Assembly: GCF_018390575.1 (NCBI RefSeq)
Contig: NZ_JAHBCJ010000006.1
Span: forward strand, 124,001 to 188,000
DNA length: 64,000 nt
DNA from: Bhargavaea massiliensis
Lineage (GTDB): Bacteria > Bacillota > Bacilli > Bacillales_A > Planococcaceae
Direction: 5' to 3'
Shown: positions 45,185-54,703 of the stretch, in pieces
Layout: each line of letters begins with the position of its first letter
Numbering within the stretch: position 1 is the stretch's first letter
The notes under the pieces: generated by a model
Seen by the model: only the letters and a program-made list of their open reading frames with translations
What the model was told of the DNA's origin: nothing
Database searches by the model: none
Position numbers and translations under genes: made by a program

Positions 45185-46490
45185 ATCGTTCGAATACCTG
45201 GAGCATCATCATGGCTTTGCCGACGATCGACTCACCGCTGTGTACGGTAAACTCCATTTTGGCAAAGTGACGGCTCATGTCCAGAAGCTCCGGCTTGATC
45301 CTTATCTGTGAACCGAGTTGAACATGCTTCATGAAGTAGACGGACATGCTCTCGATAACGCTCTCCCCGCGCTTCCGCTTTTTCAGGAATTGATCGGCCG
45401 CTTCTGACAGCATGATTGTCAGTGCACCATGCGACAGTGAACCAAGAGGGTTCGTCATTCGTGGTGTCACAGTGAACAGAAGCGTGGATTCCGATTCCAC
45501 GTCCTCTTCCATCTGAGACCTCACGAGATCTTCAAAAGTATCTCCCTGGTGGGGTTGCCGCTGGGCCACCTGGAGCGCCTTCAGCACATCCTGGCGGCTG
45601 ATGACCCCCTCCAGCCTGTCACCGGTGGAAACGACCGGCATCAGGTCAATCCCTTCCCAGATCATCCTGTGGGCAGCAGAAGCGACACTCATCTTCATGC
45701 CTGCGGATATCGGTTTGGGCGTCATGACCCGTTCGATCGGCACTTCCCCGTCCATCCCGATCACGTCCTTCGCCGTAACAATTCCGACAAGCCGGCCACT
45801 GCCGCTCGTCACCGGGAACGCTCCGTGAGAGGTCGTTTTGTTGCGTGCATGGAAATCGGAGACCAGATCACCCGAATCAAGCGTGGCTGTCTGGCTGATC
45901 GGCACGATGATGTCTTCGATAAGGAGAATATCCTTTTCGATCAGCTGGTCATAGATGGCCCGGTTAATCATCGTTGCCACGGTGAATGTGTCGTAGCTTG
46001 TCGAGATGATTGGAAGTTCCACCTCATCGGCCAGCTTCTTCACTTCTTCTGAGGCATCGAACCCGCCCGTAATCAGCACAGCCGCCCCCGCGCGGATCGC
46101 ATTTCCGTGTACCTTCAGGCGATTTCCGACGATCAGCAAACTGCCCGGATCGGTATAACGCATCATGTCTTCCATCTGCATCGCACCGATGACGAACTTG
46201 GTCAGTGTCTTGTGCAGGCCGTTCCTGCCGCCGAGAACCTGGCCGTCAACGATATTCACTACTTCTGCAAATGTCAGCCGCTCGATGTTTTCCTTTTTCT
46301 TTTGTTCGATCCGGATCGTCCCGACCCGTTCAATCGTGTTGACGAGTTTCCGGTTTTCCGCTTCCTTGATGGCGCGATAGGCAGTTCCCTCGGAGACTGC
46401 CATCTCCTTGGCAACCTGGCGGACGGAGATCTTGTCTCCGACCGGGAGACTCTCGATGTATCGTAAAATTTTCTCATGTTTTGTCGCCAC
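45183..46490 (-). CDS. ytoI: YtoI-like regulator: HTH, DRTGG, CBS pair and hotdog domains
   Basis: A 435-residue multi-domain protein. An N-terminal winged helix (KISVRQVAKEMAVSEGTAYR), a DRTGG domain (about 75-190), two CBS domains (about 195-310: PISQTATLDSGDLVSDF, RVMTPKPISAGMKMSVASAA) and a C-terminal thioesterase-like hotdog (NPLGSLSHGALTIMLSEAAD). CBS domains bind adenine nucleotides, possibly c-di-AMP, and the hotdog may bind acyl-CoA; the targets are unknown. The set is typical of Firmicutes. Confidence 0.88.
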   Translation of the reverse strand: MATKHEKILRYIESLPVGDKISVRQVAKEMAVSEGTAYRAIKEAENRKLVNTIERVGTIRIEQKKKENIERLTFAEVVNIVDGQVLGGRNGLHKTLTKFVIGAMQMEDMMRYTDPGSLLIVGNRLKVHGNAIRAGAAVLITGGFDASEEVKKLADEVELPIISTSYDTFTVATMINRAIYDQLIEKDILLIEDIIVPISQTATLDSGDLVSDFHARNKTTSHGAFPVTSGSGRLVGIVTAKDVIGMDGEVPIERVMTPKPISAGMKMSVASAAHRMIWEGIDLMPVVSTGDRLEGVISRQDVLKALQVAQRQPHQGDTFEDLVRSQMEEDVESESTLLFTVTPRMTNPLGSLSHGALTIMLSEAADQFLKKRKRGESVIESMSVYFMKHVQLGSQIRIKPELLDMSRHFAKMEFTVHSGESIVGKAMMMLQVFER

Positions 46491-46660
46491 GTCGTCACCT
46501 TTTTCCCAACATCTGATGATTCCATCTTACCATAGTGGAGATGGCTGAGAAGCAAAAAGAACCCCTGTAGCTGAGGGTGGATTAAGGGAATAAAGCGGAT
46601 TTGCTCCCAGTTCCCCTCGTACATCGGTGCGAGGTTTTTGATAATTTCTTTTCATACAAA

Positions 46661-46689
46661 CAAAAAAGCGGAAGGCATGAGCCTCCCGC
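46661..46689 (-). terminator. Terminator of ytkL
   Basis: GCGGAAGGC (46668-46676) and GCCTCCCGC (46681-46689) with one wobble pair, followed on the minus strand by TTTTTTG. Confidence 0.75.
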
Positions 46690-46702
46690 AACCGATTTAA
46701 AA

Positions 46703-47386
46703 TCAAAGATCGATGGAATCTCCCGGTTTCATGATGTTCACTTCAGTTCCTTCCACCTGTTTTCTGAAGCTTTCCGGATCCTGTTTGATCGGAGGGAATG
46801 TATCATAGTGGATCGGAACCGCCACCTTTGGCTTCAGGAGGCTGACAGCATAAGCTGCATCCTCAGGTCCCATCGTGAAGTTGTCCCCGATCGGGACAAA
46901 TGCGATGTCCGCCGGATGGCGCTTCCCGATCAGCTCCAGGTCGGAGAACAGGCCTGTGTCCCCGAGGTGATGGACCGTCTTTCCTTCGGCAGTGAACAGG
47001 ATCCCTGCCGGCATTCCGGTATAAATGATTTCCTGGCTGTCTTCCTTGATGAAAGAAGACCCGTGGAATGCCTGGGTAAATTTCACCTTTCCAAAGTCGA
47101 ATTGGTACGCGCCGCCGATATGCATCGGGTGTACGTTCACTCCCTGCCAGCCAAGCCAGACGGCCAGCTCATTGGGTGCGACGACAAGCGCGCCGGAACG
47201 CTTTGCAATTTCGACAGTATCGCCTACATGATCCCCATGACCGTGAGTCAGAAGGATCACATCCGGATTTTCCTGTTCCGCGTTCAGGTCAGTCAGCTCA
47301 TTGCCGGTAATAAACGGATCAATCAGGATCGTGTGCTTTTCCGTCCTGATTTTGACGACCGAATGGCCGTGAAAAGATACTTTCAT
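46703..47386 (-). CDS. ytkL: UPF0173 metal-dependent hydrolase (metallo-beta-lactamase fold)
   Basis: A 227-residue hydrolase with the zinc motif [17 protein letters not shown], further ligands in [16 protein letters not shown] and the final VPIHYDTFP. Substrate unknown. The ATG at 47386 ([13 protein letters not shown]) is the family N-terminus and follows AAAGGGG. Confidence 0.9.
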   Translation of the reverse strand: MKVSFHGHSVVKIRTEKHTILIDPFITGNELTDLNAEQENPDVILLTHGHGDHVGDTVEIAKRSGALVVAPNELAVWLGWQGVNVHPMHIGGAYQFDFGKVKFTQAFHGSSFIKEDSQEIIYTGMPAGILFTAEGKTVHHLGDTGLFSDLELIGKRHPADIAFVPIGDNFTMGPEDAAYAVSLLKPKVAVPIHYDTFPPIKQDPESFRKQVEGTEVNIMKPGDSIDL

Positions 47387-47495
47387 GCATAGATGCCCCT
47401 TTCTCTGTATTGCTCCCAGGGCATATTTCGACAAGGTATGCGCCGAATCCTTCTTTTTGCTATGATGGAATCATTCAGAGAGGCTGGTGTTCGGA

Positions 47496-48590
47496 ATGGA
47501 GAAAATAAAGGAAATCAGGATGTACTTGGAAGAGAATGGGATTGACCTGGCTTTGGTCACGACGCCCGATAATGTGTTTTATCTTTCCGGGTTCAATAGC
47601 GAGCCGCATGAACGGCTGCTTGCCGTTGCAGTTTTCCGGGATGCTGAGCCGTTCATCATTGCACCCAAAATGGAGGTGCCGGATGTAAAGTCGGCTGGAT
47701 GGATCGGCGAAGCCGTAGGACACGAAGATACCGACGATGCCTGGCTGATCGTCGAACAGGCAATCCGCAATCGTGGAATCAACCCCTCCCGTATAGCAAT
47801 CGAGAAATCCCACTTGAATGTCGAACGCTTTGAGCGAGTAAAGGAACTTTATCCGGAAGCCTCAATCACCGGGCTTGACGGCAAGCTGAATGCCATGCGG
47901 AACATCAAGGACGAGGCTGAACTTGAAAAGCTCCGCAAAGCGGCGGAACTCGCGGATTATGCCATTGAAGTGGGCTGCCGGGAAATCGCGGAAGGCAAGA
48001 CGGAGCTGGAAATCCTGACAGCTATTGAATTTGAAATGAAGAAAAAAGGCGTATCGCATATGTCGTTCGATACGATGGTGCTGAGCGGGAAGAAGACGGC
48101 TTCTCCGCACGGCACCCCGGGAGACCGGAAAATACAGAAGGGCGACTTTATCCTTTTCGATCTTGGTGTTGTCTGGGAGGGCTACTGCTCGGACATCACC
48201 CGTACCGTTGCATTCGGAGAGCCTACTGAAGAAATGCGGAACATTTACGAGACCGTGAAGCGCGCAGAGCAGGCTGCAGTCGATGCGGTGAAGCCCGGAG
48301 TCCGTGCGATGGATCTCGATAAGACGGCCCGTGACGTCATTACGGACGCGGGCTACGGCGAGTACTTCACCCACCGGCTGGGCCACGGACTCGGTATTTC
48401 CGTCCATGAATTCCCTTCCCTGCATGGCTCAAACGAGATGGAGCTTCAGGAAGGCATGGTCTTCACGATTGAACCGGGCATCTATCATCCGGATATTACA
48501 GGAGTCCGGATCGAGGACGATGTTGTCGTCACCGCCGACGGTGTGGAAGTGCTGACCAAGTTCCCGAAAGAACTCCAGATCATTAAATAA
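47496..48590 (+). CDS. pepQ: M24 family Xaa-Pro peptidase
   Basis: A 364-residue pita-bread peptidase: creatinase-like N-domain (residues 1-130) and catalytic domain with metal ligands in LFDLGVVWEGYCSDITRT, HRLGHGLGISVHE and FTIEPGIYHPDITGVRIEDD. It cleaves X-Pro dipeptides or N-terminal residues before proline. The ATG at 47496 is chosen; a GTG three codons upstream also lies close to GAGAGG. Symbol by similarity. Confidence 0.85.
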   Translation: MEKIKEIRMYLEENGIDLALVTTPDNVFYLSGFNSEPHERLLAVAVFRDAEPFIIAPKMEVPDVKSAGWIGEAVGHEDTDDAWLIVEQAIRNRGINPSRIAIEKSHLNVERFERVKELYPEASITGLDGKLNAMRNIKDEAELEKLRKAAELADYAIEVGCREIAEGKTELEILTAIEFEMKKKGVSHMSFDTMVLSGKKTASPHGTPGDRKIQKGDFILFDLGVVWEGYCSDITRTVAFGEPTEEMRNIYETVKRAEQAAVDAVKPGVRAMDLDKTARDVITDAGYGEYFTHRLGHGLGISVHEFPSLHGSNEMELQEGMVFTIEPGIYHPDITGVRIEDDVVVTADGVEVLTKFPKELQIIK

Positions 48591-48628
48591 CGTCAGTTAT
48601 AGTTAACCGGTGTTCATTAAGAAATAGC

Positions 48629-48663
48629 AAAACCGCCAAAAGGAATTTCCCTTTGGCGGTTTT
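48629..48663. terminator. Bidirectional terminator between pepQ and ald
   Basis: AAAACCGCCAAAAGG and CCCTTTGGCGGTTTT form a long stem around a short loop, with T-runs both ways. Confidence 0.85.
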
Positions 48664-48670
48664 GTTCTTC

Positions 48671-49786
48671 TTATTGAAGAAGCGATTCGACCGGGACATA
48701 TTCACGGCCCTGATCGTCTGCTACAGCTTTGTAGGTAATATGCCCTTCCAGGGTGTTAAAGCCCTTTCGGAGCGCTTCGTTGTCAAGCGCCGCCTGCTTC
48801 CAGCCTTTGTTCGCAATCTGCAGTGCGTAAGGTACTGTGACGTTCGTGAGTGCCATGGTAGATGTACGCGGAACGGCACCCGGCATATTGGCGACTGCAT
48901 AATGGACGACACCGTGTTTTTCGTAAGTCGGATCGTCATGGGTCGTCACCCGGTCACTCGTCTCAAAAATGCCGCCCTGGTCAATTGCGATGTCGACGAG
49001 AACCGATCCGGGCTGCATGGACTTGACCATTTCCTCGGTGACGAGTTTTGGCGCCTTGGCACCGGGTATCAGCACGGCACCGATAACGAGGTCCGCATCT
49101 TTAACTGACTCCGCAATGTTCAGCGGGTTCGACATGAGTGTCTGGATGTCGTTGCCGAACTGGTCGTCGAGCTGGCGGAGCCGCTCCGGATTCAGGTCTA
49201 GCACGGTCACTTGCGCACCCATGCCAACCGCGACACGCGCTGCGTTCGCACCGGCCATGCCGCCTCCAATGACTGTGACTTTCCCGCGCTGGACGCCAGG
49301 AACGCCGGACAGAAGAATCCCCTTGCCGCCGTGGATCCGCTCCAGGAACTGGGCGCCGATCTGTGTCGCCATCCGTCCCGCCACCTCGCTCATTGGCGAA
49401 AGCAGAGGCAACGAGCGGTTCTGAAGCTGGACGGTTTCATAAGCGATGCCGACAACCTTGTTTTCGAGCATGGCCGCTGTAAGTGCCTCCTCCGGAGCAA
49501 GGTGAAGATAAGTGAAAAGAATCTGCCCTTCACGGAAATATGGATATTCGGACGCGACCGGTTCTTTGACCTTCATGACCATTTCTGCATCCCATGCTTC
49601 GCGGGCTGTACTGACAATGGTCGCTCCTGCTTCGCGGTAATCTTCATCCTTGAATCCGGAACCTTCTCCCGCCCCCGTTTCAATCAGGACTTCGTGGCCC
49701 GCCAAATTCAGCGTCACCACGCCGGCAGGCGTCATCGCCACGCGGTTTTCATTGTTTTTGATTTCCTTTGGTACACCGATACGCAT
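48671..49786 (-). CDS. ald: Alanine dehydrogenase
   Basis: A 371-residue NAD-dependent enzyme: [20 protein letters not shown] at the N-terminus, [11 protein letters not shown] with the catalytic region, NAD fold [20 protein letters not shown], and [20 protein letters not shown]. It deaminates alanine to pyruvate, useful for alanine catabolism and sporulation. Confidence 0.97.
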   Translation of the reverse strand: MRIGVPKEIKNNENRVAMTPAGVVTLNLAGHEVLIETGAGEGSGFKDEDYREAGATIVSTAREAWDAEMVMKVKEPVASEYPYFREGQILFTYLHLAPEEALTAAMLENKVVGIAYETVQLQNRSLPLLSPMSEVAGRMATQIGAQFLERIHGGKGILLSGVPGVQRGKVTVIGGGMAGANAARVAVGMGAQVTVLDLNPERLRQLDDQFGNDIQTLMSNPLNIAESVKDADLVIGAVLIPGAKAPKLVTEEMVKSMQPGSVLVDIAIDQGGIFETSDRVTTHDDPTYEKHGVVHYAVANMPGAVPRTSTMALTNVTVPYALQIANKGWKQAALDNEALRKGFNTLEGHITYKAVADDQGREYVPVESLLQ

Positions 49787-49996
49787 TTCCTAAACCCTCC
49801 CGTATGTCTCGCCATGGTTGTTGGGCAGAAGGTTGACTTGCCGCCTGTTTCTGCAATTCCATCATACCACTCTTTTTTCGGCACGGAAGTGCTTTTCTTC
49901 TGAAGCGACACAATTTTGCCATTGTTCCTTCCACTCTTTTGCAGGATTCGGCATTCCTCCCGCCGAAAAAGAACAGTAGAAAAAGGAGGTAACAAC

Positions 49997-50467
49997 ATGA
50001 CATTGAACTACAAACATATCCTTGTCGCGGTGGACGGTTCCAAGGAAGCCGAGTGGGCCTTCAAGAAATCGGTCGGTATCGCGAAGCGCAACCATGCTAC
50101 ACTGAACCTGGTGAACATCATCGACACCCGCTCGTTCGCTGCAGTCGAAGCATATGATCGCTCCATCGCCGAACGCGCCCAGAAATTTGCGGACGGACTA
50201 CTTACCGATTACAAAAAGGAAGCAGAGTCTGCAGGCGTAAAAGACGTGAATATCATTGTGGAATACGGTTCGCCAAAAACGATGATCCCACGCGATATCT
50301 CAAAGAAAGTCGAAGCGGACCTGATCGTCTGCGGAGCGACTGGCCTTAATGCAGTCGAGCGCTTCCTCATTGGTTCCATATCGGAAACAATCGTCAGGAG
50401 TGCAAAATGTGATGTGCTCGTGGTCCGGACAGAAGAACTGCCGGGCGAAGAACCAATCATCGAATAA
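49997..50467 (+). CDS. Universal stress protein (UspA family)
   Basis: A 156-residue UspA domain: YKHILVAVDGSKEAEWAFKK at the N-terminus and the ATP-binding loop GATGLNAVERFLIGSISETI followed by CDVLVVR. Such proteins bind ATP and rise under stress or starvation. AAAGGAGG lies eight bases before the ATG. Monocistronic. Confidence 0.93.
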   Translation: MTLNYKHILVAVDGSKEAEWAFKKSVGIAKRNHATLNLVNIIDTRSFAAVEAYDRSIAERAQKFADGLLTDYKKEAESAGVKDVNIIVEYGSPKTMIPRDISKKVEADLIVCGATGLNAVERFLIGSISETIVRSAKCDVLVVRTEELPGEEPIIE

Positions 50468-50468
50468 A

Positions 50469-50506
50469 CAAAAGGATGTGCAGCAAATGCTGCACATCCT
50501 TTTTTC
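50469..50506. terminator. Bidirectional terminator after the universal stress gene
   Basis: AAAGGATGTGCAGCA and TGCTGCACATCCTTT pair perfectly (about 50470-50501), with T-runs both ways. Confidence 0.85.
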
Positions 50507-51443
50507 ATGCTTTCCGATAGCCGTTCTGCTCAGCCCAAGCGTCAACCTTACCGAAAAATGCAGAAACAGCATTGGCATTTTTAAGGTCCGGCGCCTGCGC
50601 CAGCAGAACCTCCGGTTTTGGTCCTGTCCGGGCGTCCGGCTTTCTCAGGAGAAGCAGGCTCTTTGCATTGGCACGATTTTTGAATAAACCCTCCGGAAGT
50701 GCGATGACGCCGAGAATTTCTGCTTCGTCTTTCAGGAACGTGTGGAGCTGAGTCGCAAACTCCGATTCGAACAGGTTTGCCGGGGCGACGAAAATGCCAT
50801 GGCCGCCTTTTTTCAGATGACGCATCGACTGTTCGATAAACAGATGATGGGCATAGGAATGGCCTTCTTCCGCTCTCAGATTGTAATTCATCGCATTTTC
50901 ATCATCCGGGTAATAGCCCACCGGCAGGTCGGTGATGACAAAGTCTGCCGGGTCCACCATAAGCGGGCGCAGGGAATCCTGGTGGTAAAGCGTGACCGGC
51001 TGTGAGAGCAGGTCCGCCGATGCAGCCGCAAGCTGGATCAGCAGATCATCGATTTCCGATCCGCTGGCGGCGGTGCGGCCGTCCATGAAGTTCATCACTG
51101 TAAAGAGCAGGTTTCCTGTTCCGATTGCCGGGTCAAACAGGGTGACATACGGTTTCCCCCCCGATAGGCGGTCTGCCAGGTAACCGGCGATGAGCCCGAT
51201 GGAGTCGGGTGTCATCTGGTGGTTTGGCTGCGCGCTTTCCTTCATGCCCTTCAGCATGGCAAGCTGAAGTCCTTTGCGCACTTCTTCTTTTGACGCCTTT
51301 TCCACTTCCGGTGAAGTCTTTCCGTCCGCCCATGCCCTGACCGTTTCAAGGACGGCTTCCAGATAAAGCGTCCCTTCATTTTTCGATATCCTTTCGGCAT
51401 GTCCGTCGAGGAAATTGAAGATCCGTTCTGTATTGGTTTCCAT
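50505..51443 (-). CDS. ytxK: YtxK-like class I SAM-dependent methyltransferase
   Basis: A 312-residue protein related to N6-adenine DNA methyltransferases: SAM loop FDPAIGTGNLLFTVMN and a motif IV region VITDLPVGYYPDD, where the usual N-P-P-F/Y has become D-L-P-V. With that change DNA methylation is doubtful, and the target may be different. The ATG at 51443 follows GGAGG by six bases. The neighbours tpx, RDD and sppA match B. subtilis. Confidence 0.82.
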   Translation of the reverse strand: METNTERIFNFLDGHAERISKNEGTLYLEAVLETVRAWADGKTSPEVEKASKEEVRKGLQLAMLKGMKESAQPNHQMTPDSIGLIAGYLADRLSGGKPYVTLFDPAIGTGNLLFTVMNFMDGRTAASGSEIDDLLIQLAAASADLLSQPVTLYHQDSLRPLMVDPADFVITDLPVGYYPDDENAMNYNLRAEEGHSYAHHLFIEQSMRHLKKGGHGIFVAPANLFESEFATQLHTFLKDEAEILGVIALPEGLFKNRANAKSLLLLRKPDARTGPKPEVLLAQAPDLKNANAVSAFFGKVDAWAEQNGYRKA

Positions 51444-51454
51444 GTTCATCCTCC

Positions 51455-51488
51455 GCAAATGAGAAACCCACTCGCCGGAGTGGGTTTC
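51455..51488 (-). terminator. Terminator of tpx
   Basis: GAAACCCACTC (51463-51473) and GAGTGGGTTTC (51478-51488) pair perfectly; the minus strand continues TCATTTG. Confidence 0.7.
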
Positions 51489-51492
51489 GTTT

Positions 51493-51999
51493 TTATTCCG
51501 CCAGTTTTTTGACGGCGTCGATTGCTTGGTCGTAGTCCGGGTGGTCGGTGCCTTCCGGTACGTATTCGACATAGGCCACTTTGCCGTCTTTGCCGATCAC
51601 GAAGACGCTCCGTGCCAGGAGGCGCAGCTCCTTCATGACAACACCGTATGCGGTGCCGAAGGACAGGTCACGGTGGTCGGAAAGGGTGTGGGCATTATCC
51701 AGTCCTTCAGACGCCTTCCATCGTGCCTGAGCAAACGGCAGGTCGACGGAAATGGTAAGGACCGCGACGTCATCCCCCAGGTCTGTGACCGCTTCGTTGA
51801 AGCGCTTTGTCTGCGTCGAGCAGACACCCGTGTCGATTGACGGGATGACGCTGATGAGGCGGATTTTCCCTTCCGTATCTTTCAGCGTGAACGGTGACAG
51901 GTCGTTTTGGAGAACCGTGAAGTCCGGCGCCTCGTCACCGACCTTGATTTCCGTTCCGAGAAGTGTAACTGGCTGTTGTTTAAATGTTACTTGTGCCAT
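51493..51999 (-). CDS. tpx: Thiol peroxidase (Tpx) lacking the resolving cysteine
   Basis: A 168-residue atypical peroxiredoxin that reduces peroxides. The peroxidatic C60 lies in [17 protein letters not shown]. The usual resolving Cys about 35 residues later is replaced: the segment reads [16 protein letters not shown] with K95, where B. subtilis has a Cys. C60 is the only Cys in the protein, so it must be resolved by an outside thiol. AAAAGGAGG lies before the ATG at 51999. Confidence 0.93.
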   Translation of the reverse strand: MAQVTFKQQPVTLLGTEIKVGDEAPDFTVLQNDLSPFTLKDTEGKIRLISVIPSIDTGVCSTQTKRFNEAVTDLGDDVAVLTISVDLPFAQARWKASEGLDNAHTLSDHRDLSFGTAYGVVMKELRLLARSVFVIGKDGKVAYVEYVPEGTDHPDYDQAIDAVKKLAE

Positions 52000-52028
52000 C
52001 TTGCAACGCCTCCTTTTCACCCAGTGTA

Positions 52029-52568
52029 CTAGAGTGCGTGACCGTCTTGCAAACGGTTCGCATAACCATGGGAAAGTGCCGCTTTCTGGTAGCGCTCCTC
52101 ATGGATGACCAGCGTATCTGCGATATAATCGTGCAGCGCTTCCTTTTTCGGAGTGAATCCGACCACAAGATATAGAACCATAAGCGTCTTCGAGAAATAC
52201 CTGCCAACCCATTCACGGAACAGGACGGTCTTCCAGTCCAGCCGCCCTCCGTCCCGCCGGATGACCCTTATGCCGGTCACCATCTTCCCAACCGTCTGGC
52301 CGAAGTATTTCGTCATTAAGATGAAATACAGGAAGAAGATTGCCGCTGTCAGAAGATTGTATGGTGCATACCAGGCGCCCGGCGCGATCTCAAGTCCCGC
52401 TAGCCGGAACATAGGGCGCACCGCCAGCATGCTGAGAGACCCCAGGACGATGAGGTCGATCAGATACGACCAGAAACGGATCCAGAATCCTGCGTAGGCG
52501 TGTTGGAACTCCTTGGGCTCCGGGAAGGATCCGGACAGATTGCCGGTTTCATGAATTGGTTCTGTCAT
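52029..52568 (-). CDS. yteJ: RDD family membrane protein
   Basis: A 179-residue protein with an RDD domain: [21 protein letters not shown] at the first helix (Arg and Asp-containing), then helices at about 70-90 and 125-145 with [20 protein letters not shown]. Some RDD proteins transport ions, the rest are unknown. It follows sppA by 13 bases, as in B. subtilis. Confidence 0.85.
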   Translation of the reverse strand: MTEPIHETGNLSGSFPEPKEFQHAYAGFWIRFWSYLIDLIVLGSLSMLAVRPMFRLAGLEIAPGAWYAPYNLLTAAIFFLYFILMTKYFGQTVGKMVTGIRVIRRDGGRLDWKTVLFREWVGRYFSKTLMVLYLVVGFTPKKEALHDYIADTLVIHEERYQKAALSHGYANRLQDGHAL

Positions 52569-52581
52569 TTCGAATCCCTCC

Positions 52582-53589
52582 TCACTTTTCACCGTAAAGG
52601 TACATCATTCGCGGCGAGTTATAGTCCGACAGCACCTGACCGATGATGCGGCTTTCCAAATCACCCTGGAAAAGCGACTGCATTTTTACACCGAGCAGCG
52701 AACCGAAGCCCGCATCCATGCTGTATTCGAACATCTGGGCTTTGTCCAGGTCGTGATCGGACCGGAGACCGGCGATTGCATCTTCAAGCCGGCCGGTTTC
52801 GTCCGCCAGTTTGGCCTCTACCGCCTGCCCGCCGTTCATGATGCGTCCGTCCGCCCACTTCTTCACTTCCGCCTCGCTCATTCCGCGGCCAGCCTCGATG
52901 ACGTCCACAAAACGCTCATAGGAATCATTCAGCATCGTCTGGAGCATTTCCCGCTCTTCTTCCGTCATTTCACGCGTCGGGCTCATGATGTCCTTGTACT
53001 TGCCCGATTTGATCGTGACGAAGTCGATCCCGTGCTCTTCGGCGAACCCGCCATAGTTGACGCTTTCCATGATGACGCCGATCGAGCCGGTCAGAGTCTC
53101 TTTATGTACAAAGATTTTGTCCGCCGGCGCCGAAATGTAGTAACCGCCCGATGCCGCCATGGAACCCATGCTGACGTAAACCGGAATATCCTTTTCTTCC
53201 TTGATCTCGACCAGTTTGTCATGGATATCGGACGATTCGACCACACCTCCGCCTGGGGAGTTTACGTAAAGGACCACGCCTTTGACGGATTTGTCCTCCC
53301 GGATCATCTCCAGTTGCTCCATGAATGCCTGATGGTTGTATCCGGTCGCAAACAGCGGAGACGCCGCGCCCGTGTCCTGGATGACTCCATCTGCACGCAG
53401 GAGCGCAATCCGGTTCCTCGCATCCCCATCTTCAATAACCTGCTCCACCTGTCCGCTTGCAGTCCCAAGCTGGTCTTCCATCATGGACTGCCAGTTCATC
53501 GACATGAAGGAAGACACCGTGTTGATGCCCGCCGCGACGACGAACAGCAGAACGGCCGCGCCTAAGGCAATCCAACGTTTCATATTCAT
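52582..53589 (-). CDS. sppA: Signal peptide peptidase SppA
   Basis: A 335-residue membrane protease with an N-terminal anchor (6-28). The Ser-Lys dyad is S147 in GSMAASGGYYIS and K199 in IKSGKYKDIMSP, the same numbers as in B. subtilis SppA. It degrades leftover signal peptides. GGAGG lies ten bases before the ATG at 53589. Confidence 0.95.
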   Translation of the reverse strand: MNMKRWIALGAAVLLFVVAAGINTVSSFMSMNWQSMMEDQLGTASGQVEQVIEDGDARNRIALLRADGVIQDTGAASPLFATGYNHQAFMEQLEMIREDKSVKGVVLYVNSPGGGVVESSDIHDKLVEIKEEKDIPVYVSMGSMAASGGYYISAPADKIFVHKETLTGSIGVIMESVNYGGFAEEHGIDFVTIKSGKYKDIMSPTREMTEEEREMLQTMLNDSYERFVDVIEAGRGMSEAEVKKWADGRIMNGGQAVEAKLADETGRLEDAIAGLRSDHDLDKAQMFEYSMDAGFGSLLGVKMQSLFQGDLESRIIGQVLSDYNSPRMMYLYGEK

Positions 53590-53643
53590 TTGATTTCTAC
53601 CTCCCTTTCCATCTCCCTATACGGGAAAGAACACGGTTCCGTT

Positions 53644-54555
53644 TCACTTTTCTTGGGCAAGCCTCATCTTTTTCATCATCCGGAACTTCGAAAGAGTCAC
53701 CAGAACCAATCCGGCCCAGATAAAGGAAAAGGCAATCAGCTCTATCGTACCGAACGCTTCTCCATAGACCACCACACCCAGAAACAGCATCATGGTCGGC
53801 GCAACGTATTGGAGGAAACCGAGCAAATACAGCGGGATGCTCTGAGCTCCCCTCGCGAACAGAACGAGCGGAATCGCCGTTACTGCTCCTGAAAGAACAA
53901 GGAAAAGAACTGTGCCCGGCCCGGCAGCAAAGAAAATCAGCCGATCCGTCGTTTCTGCCCAGATCAGGTACACGGCGGCCGCAGGCGCGATAAAAGCCGT
54001 TTCGATCGTCAGTCCTCTTAAGGCATCCAGATGGATCGTCTTTTTTGCGAAACCGTAGACGGCGAATGTCCCCGCGAGACCAAGCGCCAGCCACGGGAAT
54101 GTACCGTGGGAGACGGTGATGATCAGGACACCAATCAGTGCCAGCACAACGGCTGCTTTTTCAGGTGAAGACAGCCGCTCCTTCAGGAAAACGATACCAA
54201 GCAGGATTGATAAAAGCGGATTGATGTAATAACCGAGGCTGGTCTGGACAATATGTCCGTTGTTCACTGCCCAGATAAACAGGAACCAGTTGCCCGAGAT
54301 GATGACAGAAGCGCCCAGCAGGCTCCAAAATGCCCGCTTGTTTTTCCAGAGGGCTTTCAGGTCCGCGGCAAGAAGCTTTCCCTGGCCCAGCAACAACACC
54401 ACCACTCCGGTGGTGATGGATGCCCAAAAAATCCGCTGGGCAAGAACTTCCCCGCTCGGCACATGGCCGAGGCTTTTCCAGTAGATCGGCAGCACTCCCC
54501 ATATCAGGTAAGCGGAGGCTGCCCAGATGATGCCTGCTTTTTCCTTACTCTCCAA
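53644..54555 (-). CDS. rarD: RarD-type EamA family transporter
   Basis: A 303-residue protein with ten membrane segments. YLIWGVLPIYWKSLGHVPSG and EVLAQRIFWASI are the RarD N-terminal signatures; QTSLGYYINPLLSILLGIVF is the central EamA repeat. Related proteins give chloramphenicol sensitivity phenotypes or move amino acids; the substrate is unknown. The TTG at 54555 (LESKEKAGIIW) follows AAGGG by seven bases. Confidence 0.85.
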   Translation of the reverse strand: MESKEKAGIIWAASAYLIWGVLPIYWKSLGHVPSGEVLAQRIFWASITTGVVVLLLGQGKLLAADLKALWKNKRAFWSLLGASVIISGNWFLFIWAVNNGHIVQTSLGYYINPLLSILLGIVFLKERLSSPEKAAVVLALIGVLIITVSHGTFPWLALGLAGTFAVYGFAKKTIHLDALRGLTIETAFIAPAAAVYLIWAETTDRLIFFAAGPGTVLFLVLSGAVTAIPLVLFARGAQSIPLYLLGFLQYVAPTMMLFLGVVVYGEAFGTIELIAFSFIWAGLVLVTLSKFRMMKKMRLAQEK

Positions 54556-54611
54556 GGATGGTCCCTTCTTTCTTAACTGCCGTGCGCAACAGCCTGCCGC
54601 ATACACATCAA

Positions 54612-54648
54612 ACTAAAAAACCTCCCTTTTGCAGCCCGGGGGAGGTTT
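54612..54648 (-). terminator. Terminator upstream of rarD, downstream of the acyl-CoA synthetase gene
   Basis: AAACCTCCC (54618-54626) and GGGAGGTTT (54640-54648) pair perfectly; the minus strand continues TTTAG. Confidence 0.7.
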
Positions 54649-54703
54649 GATCACTGCCCATCCGGGACCGGTTGCGCCGGCCGGAAAATGGGTCAGATCA
54701 AAA

